IMG/VR virus record: IMGVR_UViG_3300042542_003748
Location: 1-64,000 of that record
Direction: 5' to 3' (one strand)
Length of the DNA: 64,000 nt
DNA from: a virus
Made by a program: the position numbers and the translations under genes. The notes beneath the pieces were generated by a model. The model did no database searches and was not told the origin of the DNA. It saw only the letters and a list, made by a program, of their open reading frames with translations. Shown here piece after piece: positions 47,794 through 55,670 of this stretch (positions are counted from its first letter, which is position 1; each line of letters opens with the position of its first letter).

Positions 47794-48864
47794 ATGAAAG
47801 TTAGAATTACGGAGGAGGAAAAGGTTTTAATCAAATTATTGTATGGTATTTTGAGTGAACAAGAATCAAAACCTGAAATTAAAAAATCATCAGAGAGACA
47901 AAAACAATTTTGTCCTTATATTAATAAGGACTCTAAACAAATTGTTGATATTGAAAATATTTACGATTTTTACAAAAAACAACTTAATTTACCATCGATT
48001 ACAGTTGATACAACTATTTGGAATTATATTAATAATTTAATAAATAAAAGAGCTGAAATGTATTATAAAACAATAAAGAATGATAGAATTTCTTGTGAAA
48101 TTGCTTTGAATTGTATTAGACCATTGATGAGAACTTATAATTTGATTGTAGTTGACACTTTAAATCAATTGATATATCTGTTTGACCCGAATGGTAATTT
48201 TATTGCGAAAGATGTAATTATTTCAGGAAAAAACAAACAACCCACTAACCCTACGGATATAGCAAATGCTATGTTATCTTGGGATGAGTCAGCTATCAAA
48301 GCGGGTTTTAAATGGATTAATGGTAAGGGATATGTTGACCAAACAAGTCAGAATAGAAAATACAATCATGATTATGTGTATGATTGGATAGATAGAAATA
48401 ACAAGAGGTTTACCTCTCCTGGTGTTTATGATATGGGTACGATTACGAGTGACGCATCGTATGCGGGAAAGATAAATAATATAAAACATTTGGTTCAAAA
48501 TAACAAACAATACACACAAGCAATTCATGGTTATTACCTAGAACAACCACGAACATTAGTATTACAAAAGGCAAAAAAGTTTTTGGGAGATGTTAAAAAC
48601 CCTGAGGCAAAAAAGGAATTTATAAATGCGGTATCCACTGGTGGTTTAAATTTAGATTTATCATATGGTTGCATAAATTTAACAACAGAATTTTTGAATA
48701 TTTTACAAAAATATTGGGATAAAGCTAAAGTTTTTGTATTATCAGAATCCAATGAGAACTATTTGGTTGATAATTCTAAAAATTATTTCGATAAAATGTT
48801 AAATAGTGAGGTATGCCCATCTCCTCAATCACTTGGGGCTCAAGGTACTAGTAATTTTGTGTAA
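47794..48864 (+). CDS. Tagged L,D-transpeptidase-like protein (YkuD)
   Basis: 356 residues. Tag MKVRITEEEKVLIKLLYGIL then SEQ (L20-S21-E22/Q23). The C-terminal domain has YNLIVVDTLNQLIYLFDPNG, a His at 245 in IHGYYLEQ, and SYGCINLTTEF (Cys293), the catalytic pair of YkuD L,D-transpeptidases, which form or cut 3-3 peptide bridges in peptidoglycan. Spacing (48) is longer than in short family members. Its tag and late-type box suggest virion delivery to the wall. Confidence 0.75.
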   Translation: MKVRITEEEKVLIKLLYGILSEQESKPEIKKSSERQKQFCPYINKDSKQIVDIENIYDFYKKQLNLPSITVDTTIWNYINNLINKRAEMYYKTIKNDRISCEIALNCIRPLMRTYNLIVVDTLNQLIYLFDPNGNFIAKDVIISGKNKQPTNPTDIANAMLSWDESAIKAGFKWINGKGYVDQTSQNRKYNHDYVYDWIDRNNKRFTSPGVYDMGTITSDASYAGKINNIKHLVQNNKQYTQAIHGYYLEQPRTLVLQKAKKFLGDVKNPEAKKEFINAVSTGGLNLDLSYGCINLTTEFLNILQKYWDKAKVFVLSESNENYLVDNSKNYFDKMLNSEVCPSPQSLGAQGTSNFV

Positions 48865-48881
48865 TTACAATAAGAAAATCT

Positions 48882-48912
48882 TTTGTAGTTAGGTCTTTGT
48901 TTATTATCTTTG
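48882..48912 (+). promoter_or_regulatory. Bacteroidota-type promoter, very close to ATG
   Basis: TTTG 48882-48885, 19 nt, TATCTTTG 48905-48912: exact consensus. The ATG at 48917 is only 4 nt past the -7 box, so translation may be leaderless. Confidence 0.75.
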
Positions 48913-48916
48913 TATT

Positions 48917-49567
48917 ATGAAAAATACAATTATAATACTTACAACAATTTTGGTGACATCAATATTTCTATTATCGTGTAAACCAACAAATGAAAAGATA
49001 TCTAAAAATATTAAAAAAACAGATATTAAACCAAAAATTAATATCCTACCTTTAGGTGATGTTTCACCAGAATATTTAAACATCATCAAAAATTCAGTTG
49101 AGTCCTTTTACAATTATAAGTGTGAAATAAAACCACGTGTTGAATTAACTGATGATTTACTTTCCAAAAGTAAAAAAAGATATTGTGCAAGTACAATATT
49201 AAAAAAATTTGACTCAAATCAAAATCTATTAATTATTACTGAAATTGATATTACAATGAAAAAGGGTATGATTGATGAATGGGGTATTCTTGGTTTGGGA
49301 TATAGACCTGGAAACACTTGTGTTGTATCAACATTCAGAATGAAAAAAAATGTATCTAAAGAAATTATAAAAGAAAGGGTTGAAAAAGTATGTTTACATG
49401 AAATAGGTCATAATTTAGGTTTAGAACATTGTGATTTTGATAATGAATGTTTGATGAATGATGCTAAAGGGACTATCAAACAAATAGATAAAGAAAAAAA
49501 ATGGTTGTGTAAAAAGTGTTGTCAAATAATAAAAAGACCTTTTTCTTTTAAACACCAAAATAATTAA
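48917..49567 (+). CDS. Lipoprotein archaemetzincin-like metallopeptidase
   Basis: 216 residues. Lipobox IFLLSC with Cys21. The zinc site HEIGHNLGLEHCDFDNECLM (His161, Glu162, His165, His171), then CKKC at 198-201, closely follows the archaemetzincin pattern HEXXHXXGXXHC...CXM-17-CXXC, except that one spacer between Cys residues has five residues instead of four. Probably outer-membrane or periplasm-facing peptidase. Not tagged and driven by a host-type promoter, so early expression is likely. Confidence 0.85.
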   Translation: MKNTIIILTTILVTSIFLLSCKPTNEKISKNIKKTDIKPKINILPLGDVSPEYLNIIKNSVESFYNYKCEIKPRVELTDDLLSKSKKRYCASTILKKFDSNQNLLIITEIDITMKKGMIDEWGILGLGYRPGNTCVVSTFRMKKNVSKEIIKERVEKVCLHEIGHNLGLEHCDFDNECLMNDAKGTIKQIDKEKKWLCKKCCQIIKRPFSFKHQNN

Positions 49568-49580
49568 ATATTATCTGATG

Positions 49581-49622
49581 ATTTCCTTGTTTCACTCGTA
49601 TTGAGTCCCTAACCTTTTTTTT
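49581..49622 (+). repeat. Intergenic repeat, copy 4
   Basis: TTTCCTTGTTTCACTCGTAT then TGAGTCCCTAACC and T run; 7 bp before a late-type box. Confidence 0.65.
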
Positions 49623-49629
49623 ATAGAAG

Positions 49630-49640
49630 TATATTTATAT
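49630..49640 (+). promoter_or_regulatory. TATATTTATAT box
   Basis: 9 bp before the ATG of the short basic gene at 49650. Confidence 0.6.
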
Positions 49641-49649
49641 TAAAAAATT

Positions 49650-49772
49650 ATGGCAAAGAATAAAAGAGTTCCAAGAAACAAAAGACAAAGTAAAAAATCA
49701 TTTAAGAAAACCTTGAAAAGAATGAATGAGAATAAAGAGGTTTTGAAAAAATGTTTAACAACCCAACAATAA
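49650..49772 (+). CDS. Short highly basic protein
   Basis: 40 residues, very rich in Lys/Arg/Asn (KNKRVPRNKRQSKKSFKKTL). Such small cationic proteins can bind nucleic acid; virion DNA compaction is a possible role, since it lies alone under a late-type box. The stop lies within its terminator hairpin. Confidence 0.6.
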   Translation: MAKNKRVPRNKRQSKKSFKKTLKRMNENKEVLKKCLTTQQ

Positions 49773-49788
49773 AAGTTGGGTTTTTTAT
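49760..49788 (+). terminator. Rho-independent terminator
   Basis: AACCCAAC / GTTGGGTTTTTT hairpin over the stop codon. Confidence 0.8.
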
Positions 49789-49792
49789 TTAA

Positions 49793-49802
49793 GATATTTA
49801 TA
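49793..49802 (+). promoter_or_regulatory. gATATTTATA box
   Basis: GATATTTATA 4 bp before the ATG at 49807; start of the four-gene type B cluster. Confidence 0.6.
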
Positions 49803-49806
49803 TATT

Positions 49807-50130
49807 ATGAAAGTAGAAATCACGGATAAACAATTGGAGAAATTCAAAAAACACATTCAAAATTTGATTGATGGTGAATTGGATAATTTGAGAGAAGAAT
49901 CTCAGGATTGGGGATTGGGTGAGATGGATGAATTGGAGGAGTTGGAATCTGTTAAGAGAATTGAGATTGATAGAATTGTGCCATATACAGGATTAAATGT
50001 TTATCTTAATTTTTATGTTAGTGGTAATAGAGAGGATTTTGATAATATTAGAGCAACAATTCAATATTTAATTGGTACACATTTCCCAAATATAAAATTA
50101 TTTTTCAACGATATAATATATGAAGATTAG
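49807..50130 (+). CDS. Tagged-like protein, type B
   Basis: 107 residues. Start MKVEITDKQLEKFKKHIQNL matches type B loosely but has no (I/L)-X-E site. Acidic N-terminal half, then VPYTGLNVYLNFYVSGNRED and a C-terminal FNDIIYED; alpha/beta body. The next gene begins 11 bp before its end. Confidence 0.6.
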   Translation: MKVEITDKQLEKFKKHIQNLIDGELDNLREESQDWGLGEMDELEELESVKRIEIDRIVPYTGLNVYLNFYVSGNREDFDNIRATIQYLIGTHFPNIKLFFNDIIYED

Positions 50131-50407
50131 AATTAACGAGAATCAATTTGATAGAGTATTACAAAAGTATTTGGATAAATTATTAAATAGATATTCAGGT
50201 AAGATATGTCGTTTTGAGGTTGATGGTTATGATGAGGATGATGTGTTTTGGATAATGGCTATAATATCTCAAGATTGGAGGGATGAAAATAATACTGATG
50301 ATTTTTGGATTGATGTTGTTAGATTAAAAAAAGAAATAAAAGAGGAATTGAAAACAATATTTTCAGGTATTAATTTTCACATCGGTTCTTATGTTGGAAA
50401 TTGTTAA
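50120..50407 (+). CDS. Tagged-like protein, type B
   Basis: 95 residues. Start MKIRINENQFDRVLQKYLDK with a small alpha/beta body (RFEVDGYDEDDVFWIMAIIS). It has the same layout as the genes on either side; probably paralogous, divergent. Confidence 0.6.
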   Translation: MKIRINENQFDRVLQKYLDKLLNRYSGKICRFEVDGYDEDDVFWIMAIISQDWRDENNTDDFWIDVVRLKKEIKEELKTIFSGINFHIGSYVGNC

Positions 50408-50419
50408 TATATATTGTAT

Positions 50420-50863
50420 ATGAGAATTATTATTTCGGAAAGTAAGTTGGAGAAATTAAAACAAACCATATCCAAAAAGGTTATGGAAGATGGTATCTAT
50501 AATACGGCCAGAATGATGGGTATGGATACAAATCAATTTATTGATAGATTTGGTTTCGAGTTGGAGGATAAAAGAATTACTGATTTAATTGATTTCTATA
50601 TGGAAAATAAATTTCATAAAGTTTATGACTTCGATAAGAAAATTGGTATGTGTGACCTTTATGAAACCCCAAGTCAATTTCTTATTGTCGTAACTGAGGC
50701 AATTAATGAGTTTTGTTATAATAATTTTAATTTTACTTCTCATTATAATATTGATGAAGAAGATATGGAGTTTGAAAATATATTTTATCAAATGGAACAT
50801 TATCTTATCAAAAATTATGGTGAATTAATTACAAATACATTTATTAAAAATTGTGGGGAATGA
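50420..50863 (+). CDS. Tagged-like protein, type B, HTH-like core
   Basis: 147 residues from the ATG at 50420. Start MRIIISESKLEKLKQTISKK, then the HTH-like segment GIYNTARMMGMDTNQFIDRF shared with 37053 and 38389, and an acidic, aromatic C terminus. Overlaps the next ATG by 4 bp. Confidence 0.6.
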   Translation: MRIIISESKLEKLKQTISKKVMEDGIYNTARMMGMDTNQFIDRFGFELEDKRITDLIDFYMENKFHKVYDFDKKIGMCDLYETPSQFLIVVTEAINEFCYNNFNFTSHYNIDEEDMEFENIFYQMEHYLIKNYGELITNTFIKNCGE

Positions 50864-51309
50864 AAATTATAATAACTGAAAGTCAATTTGAAGATGCTGT
50901 AATAAGATATGTCAAGAAATCATTTAAGAATGAAATTGTTGATGTTTACTTCACAGGCAAGATGCTTGAGATTATTCTTCCTGGTGAGGAAAGTTTCAAA
51001 AGAGAAAATGCTATCAAAGTTCAATTACATAATGAATTAAAAAATATTTTCAGTAAGAGTTTCCCAATCCAAGTTCATTTTGAACAAAAGTTTTATGGTA
51101 ATGTTGAATTTGATGGTGATGATGTCACATTCACAAAGGAATTAGATAATGGTGAAATGTTTGAATTGACAGGAAGTATGCAAGAATTTCACGATGGTAG
51201 AGATTATGATTATGAGTTTGAGCCATCGTATATTTCCAACGAAGATTATTACTCAGATAATTGGGATATAATTGAACAATTCATACAAAATAAATTTTAT
51301 TATAGGTAA
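50860..51309 (+). CDS. Tagged-like protein, type B
   Basis: 149 residues. Start MKIIITESQFEDAVIRYVKK, then LEIILPGEESFKRENAIKVQ, an alpha/beta domain similar in plan to 49807, and a long acidic tail. End of the type B cluster; a terminator follows. Confidence 0.6.
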   Translation: MKIIITESQFEDAVIRYVKKSFKNEIVDVYFTGKMLEIILPGEESFKRENAIKVQLHNELKNIFSKSFPIQVHFEQKFYGNVEFDGDDVTFTKELDNGEMFELTGSMQEFHDGRDYDYEFEPSYISNEDYYSDNWDIIEQFIQNKFYYR

Positions 51310-51312
51310 ATT

Positions 51313-51342
51313 AAACCCCACCTGAGTAAGAGTGGGTTTTTA
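51313..51342 (+). terminator. Rho-independent terminator
   Basis: AAACCCCACC / AGTGGGTTTTT hairpin with an imperfect stem. Confidence 0.7.
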
Positions 51343-51386
51343 ATTACAATTTTTGAAGTAATCCACAGAATTTTATTTGTTTTTTT

Positions 51387-51397
51387 GATATTTATAG
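51387..51397 (+). promoter_or_regulatory. gATATTTATAG box
   Basis: 39 bp before the start at 51436. Confidence 0.5.
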
Positions 51398-51435
51398 TTA
51401 TATTTGAACTATAAACGATTAAAAAAAATCTTATT

Positions 51436-51828
51436 ATGAAAAATTTAATTCTGTTGTTAGTTTTTTTACTTGGTAGTTATATCTCTTTTGGACAATCCGA
51501 GAAAACATTAATTAGGTCTTTTAATGTAAATGTGAATGAGGTTGTATTCCCTTTGGAGTGTAAAAAATCTGTTTTAACTTGGGACAAGACATATGTTAGG
51601 GTGGAATTGATGGTTAAAACAAATCTTAGGTATGAAATTTTGGATGTTTTGGCAAAAAATGGTCGATATAATTTTGAAAGTCAGATTAATAATCAAACAT
51701 TGATTATAACTTTACCAAACCTAAAGGATAAAATAAAAATTGGTGAATTGGAACTGGTTGAAAATTTTGAGATAAAGATTTGGTTACCAAATGAAACAAT
51801 AGTCAAGGATGGTATATTGAATTTATAA
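51436..51828 (+). CDS. Secreted beta-rich protein
   Basis: 130 residues. Signal peptide (KNLILLLVFLLGSYISFGQS), then a beta-only core with LTWDKTYVRVELMVKTNLRY, YNFESQINNQTLIITLPNLK, resembling small secreted beta-strand (GIN/DUF4097-like) proteins. Function unknown. It lies under a late-type box, so it is not limited to tagged proteins. Confidence 0.65.
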   Translation: MKNLILLLVFLLGSYISFGQSEKTLIRSFNVNVNEVVFPLECKKSVLTWDKTYVRVELMVKTNLRYEILDVLAKNGRYNFESQINNQTLIITLPNLKDKIKIGELELVENFEIKIWLPNETIVKDGILNL

Positions 51829-51850
51829 TGGGTAATTTTTTTATTTTTAT

Positions 51851-51863
51851 GATATATTTATAG
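51851..51863 (+). promoter_or_regulatory. gATATATTTATAG box
   Basis: 29 bp before the tagged pore-like gene. Confidence 0.55.
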
Positions 51864-51892
51864 ACAATAATAAAATTATAAAAAGTATAAAA

Positions 51893-52804
51893 ATGAAAAG
51901 GATTATAACTCTAACTGAATCTGATTTGACAAGATTAATAAAAAAAATAATAGACGAACAAACAACATCTTATCAAGCAGGACAACAACAAGGTCAAAAG
52001 GCCGCTCAAGCAACAAAACAAGCTGTAGGTCAGGCGGTAACTGCGGTAAAACAAGGTGCTCAGGTAGCCGGTCAAGCTATATCTAGTGGAGCACAACAAG
52101 TAATGAAAGCTGGTAAACAAACTATTGTGACTTTGGGTAACATTACCTTTACAATTGTAATATATGGTGCTGCAGTTATTTGGTTGATTGGTAAAGGTGT
52201 TTATAGAATAGCTAAAGCCACATCCGATGCTTTATTAAAATTATTATCATCAACAGGTAAATTAGTTATTGGGGGGGCAACTGAATTAGGTAAGAAATCA
52301 GTAGATACTTTAAAAGCTGGTGGTATATTAATTGATAAGGGTGCTCAATATGTAGGACAACAACTTTCTAACCTTAAAGATTCATCAGTAACCTTAGGTA
52401 AATGGATTATTGGTCAAGCAAAACAATTTGGTTCCAAGATTTATGCTGCAGTATTAAGTGGAGCATCTAAAATAGGTACAATTGCTAATTTGGTCGGAGA
52501 TTATCTTAAACAACAATGGTCAACAGTTCAAGCACAGGTTGGTAAAACTTGGGAACAAGCTAAATCTTTAGCTTCAGGTGCTTATCAGACAGCAAAAAAA
52601 ACAGCCCAAAATGTTGGTTCACAAATTTCGAAAACCGCAAGTGATATTGGTAGTGGTATTTCTAAGGCTGCAGGTAATGTTACTGGATTCTTGGGTGGTT
52701 TAATGAGTGAAATGTTTGAAAGGTATTTCAGTTTCGAAGGTGAGACAACATTAGATATACTTTTTGAAGCAAGAAGATTCAACGGAAAATCAATACTTTT
52801 ATAA
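51893..52804 (+). CDS. Tagged amphipathic/hydrophobic protein, candidate ejection protein
   Basis: 303 residues. Tag MKRIITLTESDL, RLIKKIIDE (I20-D21-E22/Q23), then a Gln/Ala-rich helix run (QAGQQQGQKAAQATKQAVGQ), one clear membrane segment (FTIVIYGAAVIWLIGKGVY) and long amphipathic helices rich in Ala, Gly, Lys and Ser. This composition resembles ejected internal-core proteins, tape-measure parts or apolipoprotein-like helices. It is a candidate membrane-entering protein, ahead of the lysozyme. Confidence 0.65.
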   Translation: MKRIITLTESDLTRLIKKIIDEQTTSYQAGQQQGQKAAQATKQAVGQAVTAVKQGAQVAGQAISSGAQQVMKAGKQTIVTLGNITFTIVIYGAAVIWLIGKGVYRIAKATSDALLKLLSSTGKLVIGGATELGKKSVDTLKAGGILIDKGAQYVGQQLSNLKDSSVTLGKWIIGQAKQFGSKIYAAVLSGASKIGTIANLVGDYLKQQWSTVQAQVGKTWEQAKSLASGAYQTAKKTAQNVGSQISKTASDIGSGISKAAGNVTGFLGGLMSEMFERYFSFEGETTLDILFEARRFNGKSILL

Positions 52805-52833
52805 TTATAAATTTTAAACTATTTATCAGACAC

Positions 52834-52860
52834 ATCCCCATCAATAAGGTGGGGATTTTT
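52834..52860 (+). terminator. Rho-independent terminator
   Basis: ATCCCCATC / GGTGGGGATTTTT hairpin. Confidence 0.85.
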
Positions 52861-52866
52861 ATTTGT

Positions 52867-52876
52867 GATATTTATT
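52867..52876 (+). promoter_or_regulatory. gATATTTATT box
   Basis: 14 bp before the lysozyme gene. Confidence 0.6.
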
Positions 52877-52889
52877 GTAAAATTCATTT

Positions 52890-53576
52890 ATGAAAATTAT
52901 AATTACTGAACAACAATACGATAATATTTTACAACAAGTAAATAAAACGATTGGAAATATAACTGACCCATATAAAATGGTGGGGATTCAAAGACCTTCT
53001 CAGAAAAAAATAGAAACAACAAAAAAGGTAAAACCAAAAGGTATTGCCAATCCTGAACCACAGAAAATTAGTGGGAAACAATTGATGGATGGTTCTGTTA
53101 TGAATATAACAAATGATTACAAAAAAATAGTTAGAGAATGGGAGGGTGACGCAGCAAATAGAATTGGTGGGGTAAAACAACCTAAGTTGGTAGGATATCT
53201 TGACTCAAGGGGAATACCAACGATTGGATATGGTCATACCGATGGTGTTAGGGTTGGTATGAAAATAACCAAAAAACAAGCTGAAGATTTTTTGGTTCAA
53301 GATTCTGGCGATGCTATTGGTTGTATCAGACGAATAATGGATGAATGGAAAAAAAATGATTTAAAAACTTATAAATTAACTCAAGGACAATTTGATGCTA
53401 TGGTTTCAATGACATTCAATGCTGGATGTACAAGTATGAGAAAATCTAGATTTATACAAGAACTAAAAAAAGGTAATACAAAAAAAGCTGCTGAACTTGT
53501 GAAAACTTTTTATATTGGTACAACAGAGGGATTAGCAAATAGAAGAGAACAAGAATACAATTTATTTATATCCTAA
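52890..53576 (+). CDS. GH24 lysozyme with type B tag
   Basis: 228 residues. Start MKIIITEQQYDNILQQVNKT, a linker (about 25-75), then a GH24 (T4/P22-type) lysozyme: IVREWEGDAANR with likely catalytic Glu85, SRGIPTIGYGHTDGV, TQGQFDAMVSMTFNAG, and GLANRREQEYNLF. It cleaves the glycan backbone of peptidoglycan. There is no Sec signal; the tag and late-type box suggest virion packaging, although the tag lacks an (I/L)-X-E end. Confidence 0.9.
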   Translation: MKIIITEQQYDNILQQVNKTIGNITDPYKMVGIQRPSQKKIETTKKVKPKGIANPEPQKISGKQLMDGSVMNITNDYKKIVREWEGDAANRIGGVKQPKLVGYLDSRGIPTIGYGHTDGVRVGMKITKKQAEDFLVQDSGDAIGCIRRIMDEWKKNDLKTYKLTQGQFDAMVSMTFNAGCTSMRKSRFIQELKKGNTKKAAELVKTFYIGTTEGLANRREQEYNLFIS

Positions 53577-53579
53577 TAG

Positions 53580-54038
53580 ATGAAAAAGATAATTAAAAAA
53601 ATATTATTGGAAGAATACAATAACTCAATTCATAACTGGGAACTTCATCATCAACTTAATAAAAATGAATTTAGAATTACAAATAAGTTAAAGTTTGTTA
53701 ATGAAAACAAGGAAGAAAGATTAAAAAACTTGTTTGATTCTATGATGGAGAAGTATGAAAATCTAATTGAAGTTCAGAGGGAGTATGAAGATTTTAAGAC
53801 TTATGATATATACCAAGCATATGTTTATTATGTTGACCCTGAAATAGATTGGGAAGACGATGAATATGTGTTTAAAGTATTACCAGTAGACAATTCAGAC
53901 GATTACAATTTAGAATATCATGCTTGGGAACTTAAGAATGTTTCAGGTGCTTTTGGTAAAGAACTTTTCGAAAAAATGTTGAAAGCTTGGTTTGAAAAAA
54001 CTTACCAACTCCAAATCAACGCAGTTTATCCAGTTTAA
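53580..54038 (+). CDS. Tagged protein, type C, unknown body
   Basis: 152 residues. Tag MKKIIKKILLEE (L9-L10-E11), then IHNWELHHQLNKNEFRITN and an acidic, aromatic body (VDPEIDWEDDEYVFKVLPVD). Three bases after the lysozyme gene, so probably co-expressed. Confidence 0.65.
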   Translation: MKKIIKKILLEEYNNSIHNWELHHQLNKNEFRITNKLKFVNENKEERLKNLFDSMMEKYENLIEVQREYEDFKTYDIYQAYVYYVDPEIDWEDDEYVFKVLPVDNSDDYNLEYHAWELKNVSGAFGKELFEKMLKAWFEKTYQLQINAVYPV

Positions 54039-54066
54039 CACTTTGTGGCTTTACTTACTTAACTAT

Positions 54067-54076
54067 TATATTTATA
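54067..54076 (+). promoter_or_regulatory. tATATTTATA box
   Basis: 49 bp before the second glucosaminidase gene. Confidence 0.5.
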
Positions 54077-54124
54077 ATGTAATGGGGTAAAACGAATTGT
54101 GGTTTTACAAAAACAAAAAACAAA

Positions 54125-54757
54125 ATGAAAAAGATAATTGCAATCATTTTGTGGTTCTTGTTGGTTTCCTTGGATTCTAATAGTCCACAAAAAATTTCAG
54201 TTTCTTCGGAGGTTGAAAAGAAAGTTCACAATGATGTTGTAGCAATACAATTATCAAACAAGGTGAAAATAAATCGAAAACACCCGTATAGTAAATTTTG
54301 TGATAATTACCACGAAATTGCAATGTACTATCACTTAGAACATGGTATACCTACAAGTGTTCAATTAGCACAAGCGATAGCTGAAAGTGGGGGTGGGTAT
54401 TCACCAATTGCAAAGAATGCAAATAATCTATTCGGTATGAAGTATTATAAAGAATTGTACGATGGTGATTATTATGTATCTTTGGGTGGAACAAAATGGA
54501 GAAAGTATGAAAGTTTCTCTGAATCATTTGAAGACCATGCTTTATTTCTTAAGAAATATTACAAACACGCTGTTGGTAAAAATTGGAAATATTGGACAAA
54601 TCATTGTAAAGGTTATGGATTTGGTGAATATTGGAAACACATTGGTATGGTTATAGAAAAATACGAGTTATGGCGTTATGATGAATTGATTATTAAACAT
54701 CAAATTAATCAAAGTTATGATTTGTTATGTGATTCTTCTCTTAATTTATCTAAATGA
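54125..54757 (+). CDS. Secreted glucosaminidase (GH73), second copy
   Basis: 210 residues. Signal peptide KKIIAIILWFLLVSLDS, a linker to about 65, then the GH73 domain: YHLEHGIPTSVQLAQAIAES with catalytic Glu in AIAESGGG, NNLFGMKYYKEL, SFEDHALFL, and GYGFGEYWKHIGMVIEKYEL. Lacks the Cys-rich insert of the first copy at 16370. Secretion by Sec would deliver it to the periplasm. Confidence 0.9.
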   Translation: MKKIIAIILWFLLVSLDSNSPQKISVSSEVEKKVHNDVVAIQLSNKVKINRKHPYSKFCDNYHEIAMYYHLEHGIPTSVQLAQAIAESGGGYSPIAKNANNLFGMKYYKELYDGDYYVSLGGTKWRKYESFSESFEDHALFLKKYYKHAVGKNWKYWTNHCKGYGFGEYWKHIGMVIEKYELWRYDELIIKHQINQSYDLLCDSSLNLSK

Positions 54758-55206
54758 TGTTTATATAAAAGTATTGTAAGATGGTATGACCCCAGTATTA
54801 AAACACAATAAATCTCGAACCACAACATACCTGAATACAACAATACAAATATTGACATATAATAAAGAATACCAAAAAATTGGAATCTTTTTAATGTCAT
54901 AAGAGGATAGGAACAAGAGAGAAAGAAAAGACCTGCAATAATATTATGTGTTGTTGGGTATAGGTCTAAAGAAAACGCAGTCAGAAGTAATAACAGAATC
55001 GAAGGTACCAACCATTTGTCTGTACTAAAGAAGAAGTAACTTGTGGCTGCGTTTATTATTATGAACATTGGTTGAAGTGGTGTTCTCCAATAACTTGATA
55101 AAGACCATAATTCACCACATATTGACAAAAGAATAAATGGTTGTATTATTGATAGTATAATAACACTAAGTTTTATATAAAACTCATATTTTTTGATAAA
55201 AAACAT
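54715..55206 (-). CDS. Multi-pass membrane protein
   Basis: 163 residues from the ATG at 55206. About five or six hydrophobic segments (LSVIILSIIQPFILLSICGE, LVPSILLLLLTAF, IIAGLFFLSCSY, GILYYMSIFVLLYSG); no family assigned. It could be a holin/exclusion or transporter-like protein. Its stop overlaps the glucosaminidase 3' end by 43 bp on the other strand. Confidence 0.6.
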   Translation of the reverse strand: MFFIKKYEFYIKLSVIILSIIQPFILLSICGELWSLSSYWRTPLQPMFIIINAATSYFFFSTDKWLVPSILLLLLTAFSLDLYPTTHNIIAGLFFLSCSYPLMTLKRFQFFGILYYMSIFVLLYSGMLWFEIYCVLILGSYHLTILLYKHHLDKLREESHNKS

Positions 55207-55217
55207 AAAATACAAAA

Positions 55218-55403
55218 ATGACTGAAGAACAAAAAGCTCAAATTTATGGTAGTTTACTAAATGAACATACCAAATTATTTAATGAAATAAATAGAATAAA
55301 AGGTGAAAGTTTGGAGTTGTCTAATCAACAAAAACAAAGAATTAATGATTTGGAACGAAGACAAGTACAAATTATGGAACAGGTTAAAAGATTATTGAGT
55401 TAG
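55218..55403 (+). CDS. Small coiled-coil protein
   Basis: 61 residues, all helical: EEQKAQIYGSLLNEHTKLFN, LSNQQKQRINDLERRQVQIM. Regular heptads suggest a dimeric coiled coil. Untagged by sequence; perhaps an accessory of the next gene. Confidence 0.55.
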   Translation: MTEEQKAQIYGSLLNEHTKLFNEINRIKGESLELSNQQKQRINDLERRQVQIMEQVKRLLS

Positions 55404-55416
55404 ATATATATTTATA
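55403..55416 (+). promoter_or_regulatory. gATATATATTTATA box
   Basis: GATATATATTTATA 12 bp before the ATG at 55429. Confidence 0.55.
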
Positions 55417-55428
55417 TTTAAAAACAAT

Positions 55429-55668
55429 ATGTCATACAGAAAAACAAAACTCATACAAGAAAGAAATGTTTTAATTGAAAAAAATAGATTAATGGAACAA
55501 GGTGTTGTAACAACAACAACCACTAAAAAGTTGGATAAAAAAACATATGAGAACTTATCGTTATGTTCGAGTGTTAAAAATCCACCTAATCCTACTGAAA
55601 TTAAAACAGAATTCGGAGTTGTACTACAAGACCCTTCAGGTAAAGTACCTTATTGTCGAAAAGAATAA
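55429..55668 (+). CDS. Tagged-like small protein
   Basis: 79 residues. Start YRKTKLIQERNVLIEKNRLM ending L21-M22-E23/Q24, then a Thr-rich linker and a short Cys-containing end (YENLSLCSSVKNPPNPTEIK, GKVPYCRKE). It has the (I/L)-X-E/Q end but a different lead from the main classes, so I count it as a possible sixth type. Confidence 0.55.
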   Translation: MSYRKTKLIQERNVLIEKNRLMEQGVVTTTTTKKLDKKTYENLSLCSSVKNPPNPTEIKTEFGVVLQDPSGKVPYCRKE

Positions 55669-55670
55669 TT

